DNA of 59,331 bases from RUG100 sp034927505 (GTDB lineage Bacteria; Bacillota; Clostridia; Peptostreptococcales; Anaerovoracaceae), in NCBI GenBank assembly GCA_034927505.1, contig JAYFPY010000041.1, positions 1-59,331 of the forward strand, given 5' to 3'. Below, in pieces: positions 1 to 8,509 of this stretch. How positions within the stretch are numbered: position 1 is the stretch's first letter; each line of letters opens with the position of its first letter. A program made the translations under genes and the position numbers. The notes beneath the pieces were generated by a model, which ran no database searches, was not told the DNA's origin, and saw only the letters and a list, made by a program, of their open reading frames with translations.

Positions 1-30
1 TTCTGTAATAAACGGTATAATGTTATTCAT
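1..30 (-). CDS. 5' end of an unidentified gene leaving the window
   Basis: On the minus strand an ATG at position 30 opens a frame of ten codons (MNNIIPFITE) that runs off the left edge. A good Shine-Dalgarno (AAAGGAG) lies about 8 nt upstream, at 38-46, so this is probably a real start. The 80 nt upstream are very AT-rich and could hold a promoter. The gene begins about 100 bp inside a 17-nt sequence that resembles an insertion-sequence end (117-133), so it may be a transposition gene. Too few residues are visible to identify it. Confidence 0.4.
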   Translation of the reverse strand, partial: MNNIIPFITE

Positions 31-116
31 AAGAGCACTCCTTTTTTAATATATTTATGTTAGTAACTAAATCATATCATAAAAGTTGTTGCTCTTATTT
101 TTTATTTTTCTTTTTC

Positions 117-133
117 CCCACTGTAACTTTACA
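117..133 (-). repeat. Possible insertion-sequence terminal repeat (left copy)
   Basis: Read on the minus strand this is TGTAAAGTTACAGTGGG. The same 17 nt with one mismatch occur on the plus strand at 59074-59090, so the two copies face outwards at the two ends of the window. A TGT start and an adjoining gene pointing outwards fit the end of an IS21-like element, but no transposase can be recognised. Confidence 0.35.
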
Positions 134-248
134 CTAAGAGAGTGGAAACACAGGAACTGCGTATAGTAGCTCTTGCTTTTGGGTATGCGAGGTTTGTACG
201 CTTACATGAGTTCAATGTTGCTTCTTGTTGAATATATTGTAACTTTGC

Positions 249-494
249 TCAATGGATCCTGAATTCATCAAGTAACACTGCGGCTTCTTCAACACCTATT
301 TCTACTAAAGCTGTTAAAATCCCTTCATATGCTTCTGTTAATGATTTATCCATCTTTATCTCATCGTTAAAACCCAAGTAGGCCGTTGTTATTATTTCAT
401 TAATTATAAACTCCGTATTGTTTTCCTTAATCACTCTCCTAAATTCATCAATATCTGTCATAATTTCCGCTATGCATACATTAAGTGAAATCAA
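249..494 (-). CDS. Small acidic protein, partner gene of the STAND NTPase
   Basis: An 81-aa frame whose TTG start overlaps the stop codon of the upstream 1454-aa NTPase gene by four bases (GGTTGA: stop TGA, start TTG). That indicates translational coupling and one transcript. An ATG at codon 12 is the alternative start. The product is acidic and predicted mostly helical, with no signal peptide, membrane segment or recognisable motif. The C-terminal stretch is rich in Leu, Ala and Glu. No function can be named. Position and coupling suggest an accessory or regulatory subunit of the neighbouring system. Base composition is AT-rich like the rest of the island. Confidence 0.6.
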   Translation of the reverse strand: MISLNVCIAEIMTDIDEFRRVIKENNTEFIINEIITTAYLGFNDEIKMDKSLTEAYEGILTALVEIGVEEAAVLLDEFRIH

Positions 495-3400
495 CCAGCT
501 TTCAAAAGCAACATGCTTGTTAAACGTTTCTTGGCTTTATCGTCTTCAACACAGCAAATTCGCTTTTCAAGATTCTTAATAGTATTCTTACATCGTTTTC
601 TAAGCAAAGCATCATTTGAGCCATCAAAATACATTGCTAACAAATATTCGCCAACACCGTCATATAATTCATATACTCTGTTACTAACCATCGAGAAGTC
701 AATCTCCGTAAATAGTATAGTTATAATTTGATCCACATCGGTACTGTTTGCAAGCTCTCTTTCTATGAAACTTGTTACTTCTCCAATTGCATAATTATCC
801 AAAAAATTATGCAATTCGTCACCCAAAGACATAGACTTAATCATATATGGAAACATTGTTTTCATCACTAAATTGAATTCTGCATTTTCAAGATTTAACC
901 CACAATTTGAAATATAGCATAGTGTTCTAATATCGCATTTTTTTACATCCCAATTGGTATAGTCTTTACATTCCTCATTGATCAGATGTTTATTGATTAT
1001 TTCGCCCGCATGATTCTTATGCAGCGTAATGTCTTCTCTTTTAAATTCATCATCTATTCCTACAGGCGGCGCTTGCATATTTGGTTTGTACTCGAAAGAA
1101 TCATCTTCTTTTTTTATTTGTGATGCATTATAGATATAACTCTCCATTTTATCTTCCGAAATCGCAATAATTGTATTAAAGATATTTTTTGCCAATTCAT
1201 TATTTGTTAACAAGTACTCTTTAATCATTGAGGTGATATTGAAAATGACGCCTTGTGGGCCTCTATAAAGTATGCATTTAATCATAAGCCGTTTCAATCT
1301 GTCGCTTGTGACATTATCAATCTTCTTTTCAAGTTGAGCAAACAATTGTTTTGACAAGATGATATCAAAAGGGAATGTTTCATTATTGAATATTTTTTCT
1401 ACACCGTCGATCCAAAGGCAGCATAATTCTGATCTTTTCCCCCTATCTAAATCAGGCTTTGTAAATGCATATGATATTAGCATAATGAGTATTTGCTGCA
1501 ATTTGAACGGAATATCTGATTTTCGAGCCAGCTCATTAACTGCATTTATAGCTTCAATACATGTGTTGGTATCCAATTCATTCTTATTTGCTTGAATACA
1601 ACACTTTTCAATTATCTGTCTCAGCTCATTTCTTTCAACATTACATTTATTTTTTTCGTTATCCTCGACAAACTTCTTTGCTTCCCCATCTATCTCAGGT
1701 ATGATTTTATAATAGTTGTTATCCACTTTGTTTATGGTGGCCATCCTCAAATCCATTTTTTGTATTTGAAGATTATACCTTGCATTTTCTTTCGTATTGG
1801 GGATCCCTTCATACAAAAAATCTAATACTTTTTCGGTCCTTTCCTTGATTTTCTCATCACCTATGCTTTGCATTCTAATCATATATTCCTGCAAAGAATA
1901 CAAGTTTTTTTTAGGCATTTTATATCTTTGCGTTAGGTTTGGTATCCCCACGGCCATGAGTATTTGCTGTTCTATCAGCTGTCTTTCCGGATTGGGTAGC
2001 AAAATCGCCATCTTTTGAATGTCTAACATAACCAAATCAATACTACTTGCTAACTCTATTGCATATCCAGGAACTCTCATTATACTTTGACGCCCAATTT
2101 CAGATATTACTGTAAGCATCATAATATTGTTAGATTCTTTTATGATTGAATTTTTTATTTCATCAGCAAACTGTGTAACTGTTTCATTATCATATGATGA
2201 TGAATTAATATAATTCACAACCACTTTTGTAAAAGCAAATAAAGCATCTCCTATCAATTCATGCACCCTATTTTCTTGAGTTCCAACAATCCAAAAATCC
2301 GGTTCACAAACATAATGGTTTGCCGTTTCCGGATCATCGATCCAAATTTGAATATCAAATACATTGTTAGGGGACTGTTCTCTATAATACTCTGATACAT
2401 AGTTTGTTAGGTCAATTATCCATTTTAAAGCATACTTATAATTATACTGAGCAAGAATAAATATAAACTTATTCTCAGTTGCAGACTTAAATTCATATGA
2501 ATAAGAATCAGCTTCTCTGGACAAGCCGTATTCTTTGGCTTTAGATCTTGATACCTCACTATAGTAAAACTCCTTCTTATCATTTTTTTGTTTTTTCAGC
2601 CAATACGTATCAGCTATATCACACAATTCCTCTGGGAAATGAATCGCAAGAGACGGAGTTGTATTCTTCAATACATACTTTAGTATTTCTTTGTCCAATC
2701 GACTCCTATCATGATTGTTTTCTAAATATGAAAAAATAGTGTCGCTCCAAAATTGCTTTATCCACTCTTTAGAATACTCTGCCATTTTATAGATAGACGA
2801 TAAATAATCATTGATTTCTTCATCCAAATGATAATGCCATTTTTGTCCTGCTTCTTCAAGTGAAGTATTTATGTAATGCTCAAGAACTATACATGCCACC
2901 TCAGCTGTATCTTTGTCGAAACATGATGATTGAGAATAGTCCGAACAAATTTTAACCGCATGATTTTTTATTGATGGATCCTTGTATATACAAGATTTAT
3001 ACAGTATCCTTATCAAGCATTCTCTACCTTTCCCAACAGGATTCAAATGTGTATACACATTACCGGATTTAAGACGTAAAATATTTGTCTCAAAAGCAAA
3101 TAGATTAGTCAATCTCAAAAACTCCGTGAACACATAGCCTTCCATTTCATCTTTATGTTCATCGAAGAAAGCCTCACAAAAGTCCGATTTTACGATTCCT
3201 ATAATTGTTTGATTGCTCCATTCCTTTTGTACATCTGTGTTTCTTAATAACTCAAGTAAAAATTTCTCTCTGTTGCTCTTTGAAAGAAGTTTGTTTTCAA
3301 CCCAGATTTGATATCTTCGATACATGCATCTCCCCAATTCTTTGAAAGATGTATAAAAATCAATATAGTTACCCCTGCATTCATCAAACAGTCTGTCTAT

Positions 3401-4855
3401 CAATCGTTCAAAACATATATCCTCAAAGATGTCGTATTTCAATCGCACTCTATTGCCTTCGCAAATAGTCACAATATCTTCTGATTTCAGCACCTCAAAA
3501 ATTTCCTCACCCACATCTTCAATCGAAACTCCTGACAAAAAATATTCTGCTCTTTTGAAAACGATTTTTTCTACAGCTCTTCTTATATCCGAAGTGTGTA
3601 TTCCCTCTGGCAAAGTTCTCCCATTCATGCAAATAATTTCTGCCCATATTAAATTTCTGAATTCATTCACATCTGAAATTTCATTTACATCCTTTATTTT
3701 GCTTACCAGAAGATTGATGTAAAACGGCGATCTCAAAAGTTGCATATACGCTTTTTTCTCCCACAAATCTTGTATCACTTTATATTTTTGTGCTACTTTT
3801 ATAATCTGGTCGTTGTTTAAGAAATCCACATTATATTTTTTTATTCTATATATCTCCTCAATTTTAATGAATGCCGTTCTATCACAGGTCCTACAAGAAG
3901 TAACAATACATACATTGCTATATTTATCCGCAATTCTATACAGTTGCTGTAATAAATCCAGTTTTACTTTTAGGCCATCTGCGATGAACTCAAGAGCATC
4001 AATATAGAATACGATTTTCATGCCATTCAGATAACGCAAGGCAACATCAATATCAAAACCCCAAATATCATCAATTGCCTTAGCTCCAACAAACTTCTCA
4101 GCTCTCGCAAACAATAATATCTGTTCATTATGAAGCAACTTTTTACAAAGCGCTGACTTGCCTGATCCTGCATCTCCTTGTATAGATATGTATCTATTAT
4201 GATCGTTATGTATTTTATCAATCAGGTTTTGTCTGTCAATTTCGTATTCGCCATTGATTAAATCATCTATGTTAGTTTCCAACAACTCTCGGCTAAAAAA
4301 AACTGCATCGTGTAATTTCGTCTCGGTTTGAGAATATGAATTGCTTTCTTTATAAAGAAGCTCGTAAAGCTCAATCTGAAATTCCAAATCATCCTTTGCT
4401 CTTTTTATAATATTATTCGCTGAGATAAGATTGTCTTGTACTACAAAATCGATATTCCCAATTTTATTGCTTCCAGAATAATCCTTTATATTGGTACCAT
4501 TGCTATCGGCAAGCATGATAAAGAAAAGTTTTTTGATATCATAATTACTATTTGACTTGTTATCACGTATTTTTTCGAGAGTCCCCCTTATTTTCTTTGA
4601 AATGTTTTGAGTTGTACTGACCTGAATATAAAGTTGGCCATCATCTGAAATTAAGTCTACATATGGGAAATTGGCCGTTGTATCATTAAGATTCTTAAAC
4701 TGTTGTCCGAACCATAATTTGCATATTTTTTCAGCAAAAAGTTCAAAAAGTTTTGCAGCATCAAACAAGCCGTTTTTATTAAGATTCTCTATTTTTGATT
4801 TGTACGAAATCATATATTCTGTAATATATTGCATTCTTTCTGCTGAATACTTCAT
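491..4855 (-). CDS. STAND-type NTPase with SMEK-like N-terminal domain (candidate anti-phage sensor)
   Basis: A 1454-aa protein. Residues 1-170 resemble the SMEK-type N-terminal module of predicted bacterial conflict proteins: an amphipathic helical start, then YVDLI (D67) and QLYIQVS (Q78), an arrangement reminiscent of a degenerate PD-(D/E)XK nuclease core. Residues 227-234 are a Walker A (GDAGSGKS), D286 sits in a Walker B-like strand (IVFYIDALEF), and VTSCR near 318-322 fits a sensor motif. This makes a STAND/NACHT-like P-loop ATPase. The remaining ~1000 residues look helical and would be the ligand-sensing repeat region. Family knowledge: such proteins detect phage components, oligomerise and trigger the N-terminal effector. 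Defence function here is inference. The ATG at 4855 is preferred over the one at 4870 because GGAAGGTG, a good ribosome-binding site, lies between them. AT-rich, unlike the core genes. Confidence 0.75.
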   Translation of the reverse strand: MKYSAERMQYITEYMISYKSKIENLNKNGLFDAAKLFELFAEKICKLWFGQQFKNLNDTTANFPYVDLISDDGQLYIQVSTTQNISKKIRGTLEKIRDNKSNSNYDIKKLFFIMLADSNGTNIKDYSGSNKIGNIDFVVQDNLISANNIIKRAKDDLEFQIELYELLYKESNSYSQTETKLHDAVFFSRELLETNIDDLINGEYEIDRQNLIDKIHNDHNRYISIQGDAGSGKSALCKKLLHNEQILLFARAEKFVGAKAIDDIWGFDIDVALRYLNGMKIVFYIDALEFIADGLKVKLDLLQQLYRIADKYSNVCIVTSCRTCDRTAFIKIEEIYRIKKYNVDFLNNDQIIKVAQKYKVIQDLWEKKAYMQLLRSPFYINLLVSKIKDVNEISDVNEFRNLIWAEIICMNGRTLPEGIHTSDIRRAVEKIVFKRAEYFLSGVSIEDVGEEIFEVLKSEDIVTICEGNRVRLKYDIFEDICFERLIDRLFDECRGNYIDFYTSFKELGRCMYRRYQIWVENKLLSKSNREKFLLELLRNTDVQKEWSNQTIIGIVKSDFCEAFFDEHKDEMEGYVFTEFLRLTNLFAFETNILRLKSGNVYTHLNPVGKGRECLIRILYKSCIYKDPSIKNHAVKICSDYSQSSCFDKDTAEVACIVLEHYINTSLEEAGQKWHYHLDEEINDYLSSIYKMAEYSKEWIKQFWSDTIFSYLENNHDRSRLDKEILKYVLKNTTPSLAIHFPEELCDIADTYWLKKQKNDKKEFYYSEVSRSKAKEYGLSREADSYSYEFKSATENKFIFILAQYNYKYALKWIIDLTNYVSEYYREQSPNNVFDIQIWIDDPETANHYVCEPDFWIVGTQENRVHELIGDALFAFTKVVVNYINSSSYDNETVTQFADEIKNSIIKESNNIMMLTVISEIGRQSIMRVPGYAIELASSIDLVMLDIQKMAILLPNPERQLIEQQILMAVGIPNLTQRYKMPKKNLYSLQEYMIRMQSIGDEKIKERTEKVLDFLYEGIPNTKENARYNLQIQKMDLRMATINKVDNNYYKIIPEIDGEAKKFVEDNEKNKCNVERNELRQIIEKCCIQANKNELDTNTCIEAINAVNELARKSDIPFKLQQILIMLISYAFTKPDLDRGKRSELCCLWIDGVEKIFNNETFPFDIILSKQLFAQLEKKIDNVTSDRLKRLMIKCILYRGPQGVIFNITSMIKEYLLTNNELAKNIFNTIIAISEDKMESYIYNASQIKKEDDSFEYKPNMQAPPVGIDDEFKREDITLHKNHAGEIINKHLINEECKDYTNWDVKKCDIRTLCYISNCGLNLENAEFNLVMKTMFPYMIKSMSLGDELHNFLDNYAIGEVTSFIERELANSTDVDQIITILFTEIDFSMVSNRVYELYDGVGEYLLAMYFDGSNDALLRKRCKNTIKNLEKRICCVEDDKAKKRLTSMLLLKAG

Positions 4856-4973
4856 AATGGCACCTTCCATATAACCTATGACTTTTTTATTTGAATTGTT
4901 CTCATCATATGTTCACATACTAATCTAACATTGTTTGTTGCAGAGTACCTATATTGTTATTATTTCATTTTGC

Positions 4974-5136
4974 TTATTCCTTTTCAGCTTTAGCTTTTAC
5001 TATTCTCCCTCTATAAGTCGCCTCTAACTTGTTCCAAAACTCTGCAGGTATGCCTAGGGTCATCTCTAAACGTGCATCAACATCAGGCGTTAAATCAACT
5101 TCGCAGCTGAGCAAATTACTAACATTTTTCGTGATA
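4974..5136 (-). pseudogene. Relic of a HigA-type XRE antitoxin (C-terminal fragment)
   Basis: Directly after the PIN gene, the minus strand reads without stops through NVSNLLSCEVDLTPDVDA, then RLEMTLGIPAEFWNKLEATY and RGRIVKAKAEKE, ending at a TAA (4974-4976). This matches the C-terminal half of HigA-family antitoxins (TPDVA-x-RLE-x-LGIPA-x-FW-x-NLEA-x-YR). The frame has no start and most of the helix-turn-helix is missing. It looks like the tail of an antitoxin gene truncated when the XRE/ImmA/PIN operon arrived or rearranged. A matching toxin was not found. Confidence 0.65.
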
Positions 5137-5658
5137 TCATTTCTCCATATATTCCATAAATGTCATTTCCGGCATTTTCGTATGTTTTTTTATGGACCTC
5201 CAAAAGCTTTCCGCTTCTAATGTCTCTATTATCCCTCTATCTACCGCCATGACCAATATGTCCGCTGTGGTGATATGCTTGATATCATACTTCTCAACAT
5301 AATACGCAATATCACTCAAATTATTGCTGGCCAATATTCCATTATGTGCCCTGGCCAAAGCTATTGCTGCAGCTTCTCCTTTTCCGATTATTTTCTGGCC
5401 CTTTTCCGGACATTTTGTCATCATATCAAATAGCAAATGTTCACTTGAGCCCACTTCCAAAATTCTTCTTTCAGCATTTCCTTTGCTACAGAGGTCATCT
5501 GCTCTTGCCTTTAACATGGGTACCGCCGGATTCGACATTTCCACATACACTTCCTCCGGGATTATTATCACATCAAACAATTCCTCTATGATATTTGTTT
5601 CCCTTATCCACAGAAAAGACGATATGCAGTCTGTATCTACAAATACATTTTTAGTCAT
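5137..5658 (-). CDS. PIN-domain protein (VapC-like putative ribonuclease toxin)
   Basis: 173 aa. The N-terminus (NVFVDTD, D8/D10) and the conserved acidic positions GKGEAAAIALA (E95), LSDI (D116) and TTADIL (D133) fit a PIN-domain metal-dependent RNase close to the DUF3368/VapC group. It is the last gene of a three-gene operon and overlaps the ImmA/IrrE gene by 8 bp. There is no separate classical VapB-type antitoxin beside it. Control by the XRE repressor and the metalloprotease is the natural inference. AT-rich like its neighbours. Toxic activity is inferred from the family, not shown. Confidence 0.75.
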   Translation of the reverse strand: MTKNVFVDTDCISSFLWIRETNIIEELFDVIIIPEEVYVEMSNPAVPMLKARADDLCSKGNAERRILEVGSSEHLLFDMMTKCPEKGQKIIGKGEAAAIALARAHNGILASNNLSDIAYYVEKYDIKHITTADILVMAVDRGIIETLEAESFWRSIKKHTKMPEMTFMEYMEK

Positions 5659-6424
5659 TATTCACAATTCCCTCATCTTCAATGCCATACACCATATCAG
5701 CACGGAATCCATCCATCAATAGTTCATTTTTCTTGCCATCACTGATTTTTCCACTCTTTGCCAAAAGCTCAACCTTTCTTATATAATCGCCGACTGCAAA
5801 GTATTTATTTTTTTCCGGAGAACGGCTGTACAATTCTATGGTAAATCCCAATTTTTCAGCTTCTGAACTGATTTCTTCGACTCTGTATTTATCTTTATCT
5901 TCAAATCGAATCTGTTTATCTATCGATAGTCTTGAAAGCATAGCTTCGTGACTCAATTTAAAAAACTGTTCACATTCTATTACATTTTCCAGCATCCACT
6001 CATTTATTTTTTTCGTTTTTGCATATTCTCGCAATGCTTCATATGGCATCAAAAAGTATGATGCAAAATTATCGGCATCATTTTCTTCCGCCCGATTGTC
6101 TTCGTTCAAACTCATATCACAAATGGTGGTTGTAAGATCATCATTGAACCACACGTGATACAATTCATGCGCCGCCGTAAACCTCTGCCTGCCAAGAGAT
6201 GTATCTGAGTTAATAGCTATAACTACATTCTCTCCATCCTTAATGCACAATCCACTGATATTCTTAGGCATTGCATAAAAAACCAAAGATGTATTCGGCA
6301 TTGATGATATTAGCGCAAACACATCAATGGGCGAAAATGAATTCTCATTCAACTCTTTACGTTTTGAAACTGCCAGTCCGTTTATTTCTATTCTCTCCAA
6401 GTCATTTTTCCTCCAGTAATTCAT
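5651..6424 (-). CDS. ImmA/IrrE-family metallopeptidase
   Basis: 257 aa. Residues 86-90 are the zincin motif HELYH, followed by the family's third-ligand region EENDADNFASYFLMP near 115-130. Family knowledge: ImmA cleaves its cognate XRE repressor to derepress mobile-element or stress genes. Here it lies between an XRE regulator and a PIN gene, with a 23-bp overlap upstream and an 8-bp overlap downstream. No ribosome-binding site precedes the ATG at 6424. A TTG at 6400, 9 nt behind GGAGG and just after the XRE stop, is a better placed start and would shorten the protein by eight residues. The likely substrate is the 113-aa XRE protein. Confidence 0.85.
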   Translation of the reverse strand: MNYWRKNDLERIEINGLAVSKRKELNENSFSPIDVFALISSMPNTSLVFYAMPKNISGLCIKDGENVVIAINSDTSLGRQRFTAAHELYHVWFNDDLTTTICDMSLNEDNRAEENDADNFASYFLMPYEALREYAKTKKINEWMLENVIECEQFFKLSHEAMLSRLSIDKQIRFEDKDKYRVEEISSEAEKLGFTIELYSRSPEKNKYFAVGDYIRKVELLAKSGKISDGKKNELLMDGFRADMVYGIEDEGIVNND

Positions 6425-6743
6425 CGATCATTCTTAAGTTCAGCGCAATTTTGTTGATTGCGGCTACAGCTTTCAAAGTCTCACCATTAAAGTCCTGCTT
6501 TCTAAAAGCAATTTTTAACGGTATATCATTTGCATCTTCTTCCAAAATACTTTCTTCACTGCATCCGTATAATGTGCTTAATTTTGACAAGACATCTGTA
6601 CTGATTTTTCGCTCTCCTTTTTCCATTTTAGTTATATATGATTGATCAACTTCCAAGTATGATGCTATATGGCCCTGCGTCAGGCCATTATCAGTACGTA
6701 TTTTTTTTAGTTTTGCTCCTATGTTTGTTCCCATTTTGTTCAC
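6402..6743 (-). CDS. XRE-family transcriptional regulator
   Basis: 113 aa. Residues ~10-65 form a Cro/CI-type helix-turn-helix (KLKKIRTDNGLTQGHIAS, then SYITKMEKGERKISTD). The C-terminal half is a short helical domain. First gene of the XRE / ImmA / PIN operon. Its promoter (TTGAAA-17-TATTAT, 6762-6790) overlaps an 8-bp inverted repeat TTGTCATA...TATGACAA (6776-6817), a good candidate for its own operator. Two starts are possible: GTG at 6743 behind AGGAGG, or ATG at 6734 behind GAAGGAG. It probably represses the operon until cleaved or inactivated via the ImmA-like protease. Confidence 0.85.
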   Translation of the reverse strand: MNKMGTNIGAKLKKIRTDNGLTQGHIASYLEVDQSYITKMEKGERKISTDVLSKLSTLYGCSEESILEEDANDIPLKIAFRKQDFNGETLKAVAAINKIALNLRMIDELLEEK

Positions 6744-6761
6744 TCCTTCCCTCCTTTTTAA

Positions 6762-6790
6762 ATAATATCACATGGTTGTCATATTTTCAA
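6762..6790 (-). promoter_or_regulatory. Promoter of the XRE/ImmA/PIN operon
   Basis: Minus-strand -35 TTGAAA (6785-6790) and -10 TATTAT (6762-6767) are separated by 17 nt, near-consensus for the housekeeping sigma factor. About 20 bp lie between it and the XRE start. Confidence 0.7.
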
Positions 6791-6817
6791 CTAATTAGCA
6801 TTTAATAATTATGACAA
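6776..6817. promoter_or_regulatory. Candidate operator: inverted repeat over the XRE promoter
   Basis: TTGTCATA (6776-6783) and TATGACAA (6810-6817) are perfect 8-bp inverted arms with 26 bp between. One arm sits between -10 and -35 and the other just upstream of -35, so a bound XRE dimer or tetramer would block RNA polymerase. Confidence 0.5.
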
Positions 6818-6980
6818 ACTGCCGGTTCACTCAACCCAGCATTCCTTAAATACTGTAGTCCTAAGGTCATGATCTGACGGCTTGGTCTTTGAAAAGTTTC
6901 CCGGCAAGTCAAAAAAAAGACCGACCGCGTAAAAAATTTACCGCTGCCTGCCTCATTTATATATTATCCTGTTCAGATCT

Positions 6981-8285
6981 TTAGATGATCCTGTTCCTGA
7001 TCATGAATCGTGTGAGAGAATACCCGATCTGCTGATGTGTGTATTCACTCGGGTGCATGTTGTCTGTGGTGGTTGTCTTATAGTTGCCGGCGTTGATGAT
7101 CCCGTACTTTTCAGAGTCGTATACGTATGCGCCGTTGTCTGCCGCTACGGATTTCAGGGCGCTGGAATAATCATGAAGAGTATAGCCCCGGTCATTTTTG
7201 GAATCGAATCCGCTTCCTAGTCTTTCCCAGGTCCCTCTGTAACTCGGCGTGACCACGACCACCTTTGCTGCAGGCGCCTGCTTTTTGATGTTTGCAAAAA
7301 GTTCTTTGGCTGCGCCGTAGAAAGTCGTCTCATCCGTGCTGCCGATGCTGCCCAGTTTTCTGCCAAATGAATAATCATTTGTCCCTATTGCAATAACGAT
7401 CACCTTGTATTTTTTGAAATACCCGGCTTTCCTCGAATCCCTTGTCAGCGATCTATATTCCGGTTCCTTCGGGACCGTCAGCGTGTTGCTTCCGGCTCCT
7501 CTGTTGGTGCATCGGGATCCGGTCAGAAGATCTACCTTTTCGCTGATAGTGATCCTCGAAGTACCCAGCGGATATATGCTGCCCCGCATTATGCTGTCTC
7601 CCTCGAAAACTATGGCTTTCCCGGCATGTCCTTTCCTGTACCTCTCTGTCACGGTCTTGTCGATCCCGCTGTAGTACCTGATCCCGCTGCCGGTGTCGAA
7701 CGCCCTGACTGTATAGAATTTGCTCCTGCTGTATTTTTTGATCCTGAAACTTGTGTTTTTAGTCGTGCCGATCTTCTTCCATTTTTTGCTGCTGCCTGAT
7801 CTAGAATATATGTTATATCCTTTCGCACCGGACACTCTGTACCAGCTCATATAGCCCTGCGACAGCTTTTTTACCAGCGGCGTATCTAGGACTCTTACGG
7901 CTTTGGTGCTCTTGCTCCGCAGGCCTTTCTTTGTGATGTACTGGACTTTGTAGCTGTATTTATGTCCGGCCAGCACGTTGCTGTCGACGTAATGTCGTTG
8001 TTTTGTGATGCCGATCAGCTTGTAAGCGCCCTTCCTTTTTTTGTATACCTTGTACTGAGCAGCCTTTGCCGCCTTCTTCCATTTGATCGTTATATGATTG
8101 TTGACCGTCATCACCGAAGTCACCTTCGGACTGTCAGGTCTGGCTGCTGTTTTTGCGTATGAAAATTCCGCAGCCGGAGCTGCAGTTATGCATACCAGTA
8201 TTACAGCTAAAAAAATTCTTTTGATCGTTTCCCTCATATTGATTTTCATGATGTTTATTATATTACTGATCCCGCTGTTGTTCAA
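6981..8285 (-). CDS. Secreted SGNH/GDSL hydrolase with fibronectin-III-like domains
   Basis: 434 aa. A hydrophobic signal segment (about 21-42) ends at a likely signal-peptidase site. Two Fn3-like domains follow (about 50-135 and 136-213). The C-terminal catalytic domain has the SGNH blocks: FEGDSIMRG (S231), the block II glycine in NRGAGSN, IGTND (301-304) and DNMH (D408, H411). Expected activity is esterase or lipase, for example deacetylation of a surface glycan; the substrate is unknown. No clear Shine-Dalgarno marks the first start. M13 or M17, directly before the signal segment, are plausible alternatives. First of three consecutive minus-strand genes for secreted proteins. Confidence 0.8.
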   Translation of the reverse strand: MNNSGISNIINIMKINMRETIKRIFLAVILVCITAAPAAEFSYAKTAARPDSPKVTSVMTVNNHITIKWKKAAKAAQYKVYKKRKGAYKLIGITKQRHYVDSNVLAGHKYSYKVQYITKKGLRSKSTKAVRVLDTPLVKKLSQGYMSWYRVSGAKGYNIYSRSGSSKKWKKIGTTKNTSFRIKKYSRSKFYTVRAFDTGSGIRYYSGIDKTVTERYRKGHAGKAIVFEGDSIMRGSIYPLGTSRITISEKVDLLTGSRCTNRGAGSNTLTVPKEPEYRSLTRDSRKAGYFKKYKVIVIAIGTNDYSFGRKLGSIGSTDETTFYGAAKELFANIKKQAPAAKVVVVTPSYRGTWERLGSGFDSKNDRGYTLHDYSSALKSVAADNGAYVYDSEKYGIINAGNYKTTTTDNMHPSEYTHQQIGYSLTRFMIRNRII

Positions 8286-8375
8286 GGTCGTGATCGCGGA
8301 TTTTTTCCGGGTCGTGCGAAAATGAGCTTACACGGTAAAAAAAGATCCCGGTCATCCAAACAAAGGCCGGCCGCA

Positions 8376-8411
8376 CAAAAAGCCGGCAGAGAGTATCTCC
8401 CTGCCGGCCTT
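8376..8411 (-). terminator. Rho-independent terminator of the 8510-9706 gene
   Basis: On the minus strand GCCGGCAG pairs with CTGCCGGC across a GGAGATACTCT loop, followed by TTTTTG. It sits 50 bp after the ancestral (second) stop codon of the upstream gene. Confidence 0.7.
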
Positions 8412-8509
8412 GGTTTATGAGTTTTTACTATTAATTGTGTACTTGTTCAACATGTATATCAGTTGTACCATTTCAGTGAATAGCTTCCGAACGGAGCTGT
8501 TTTCTTGCT

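Noticed and set aside
6800..6980. Possible tRNA or att site at the island border
   Set aside because: No cloverleaf or T-loop sequence and no matching direct repeat at the other side of the island was found.
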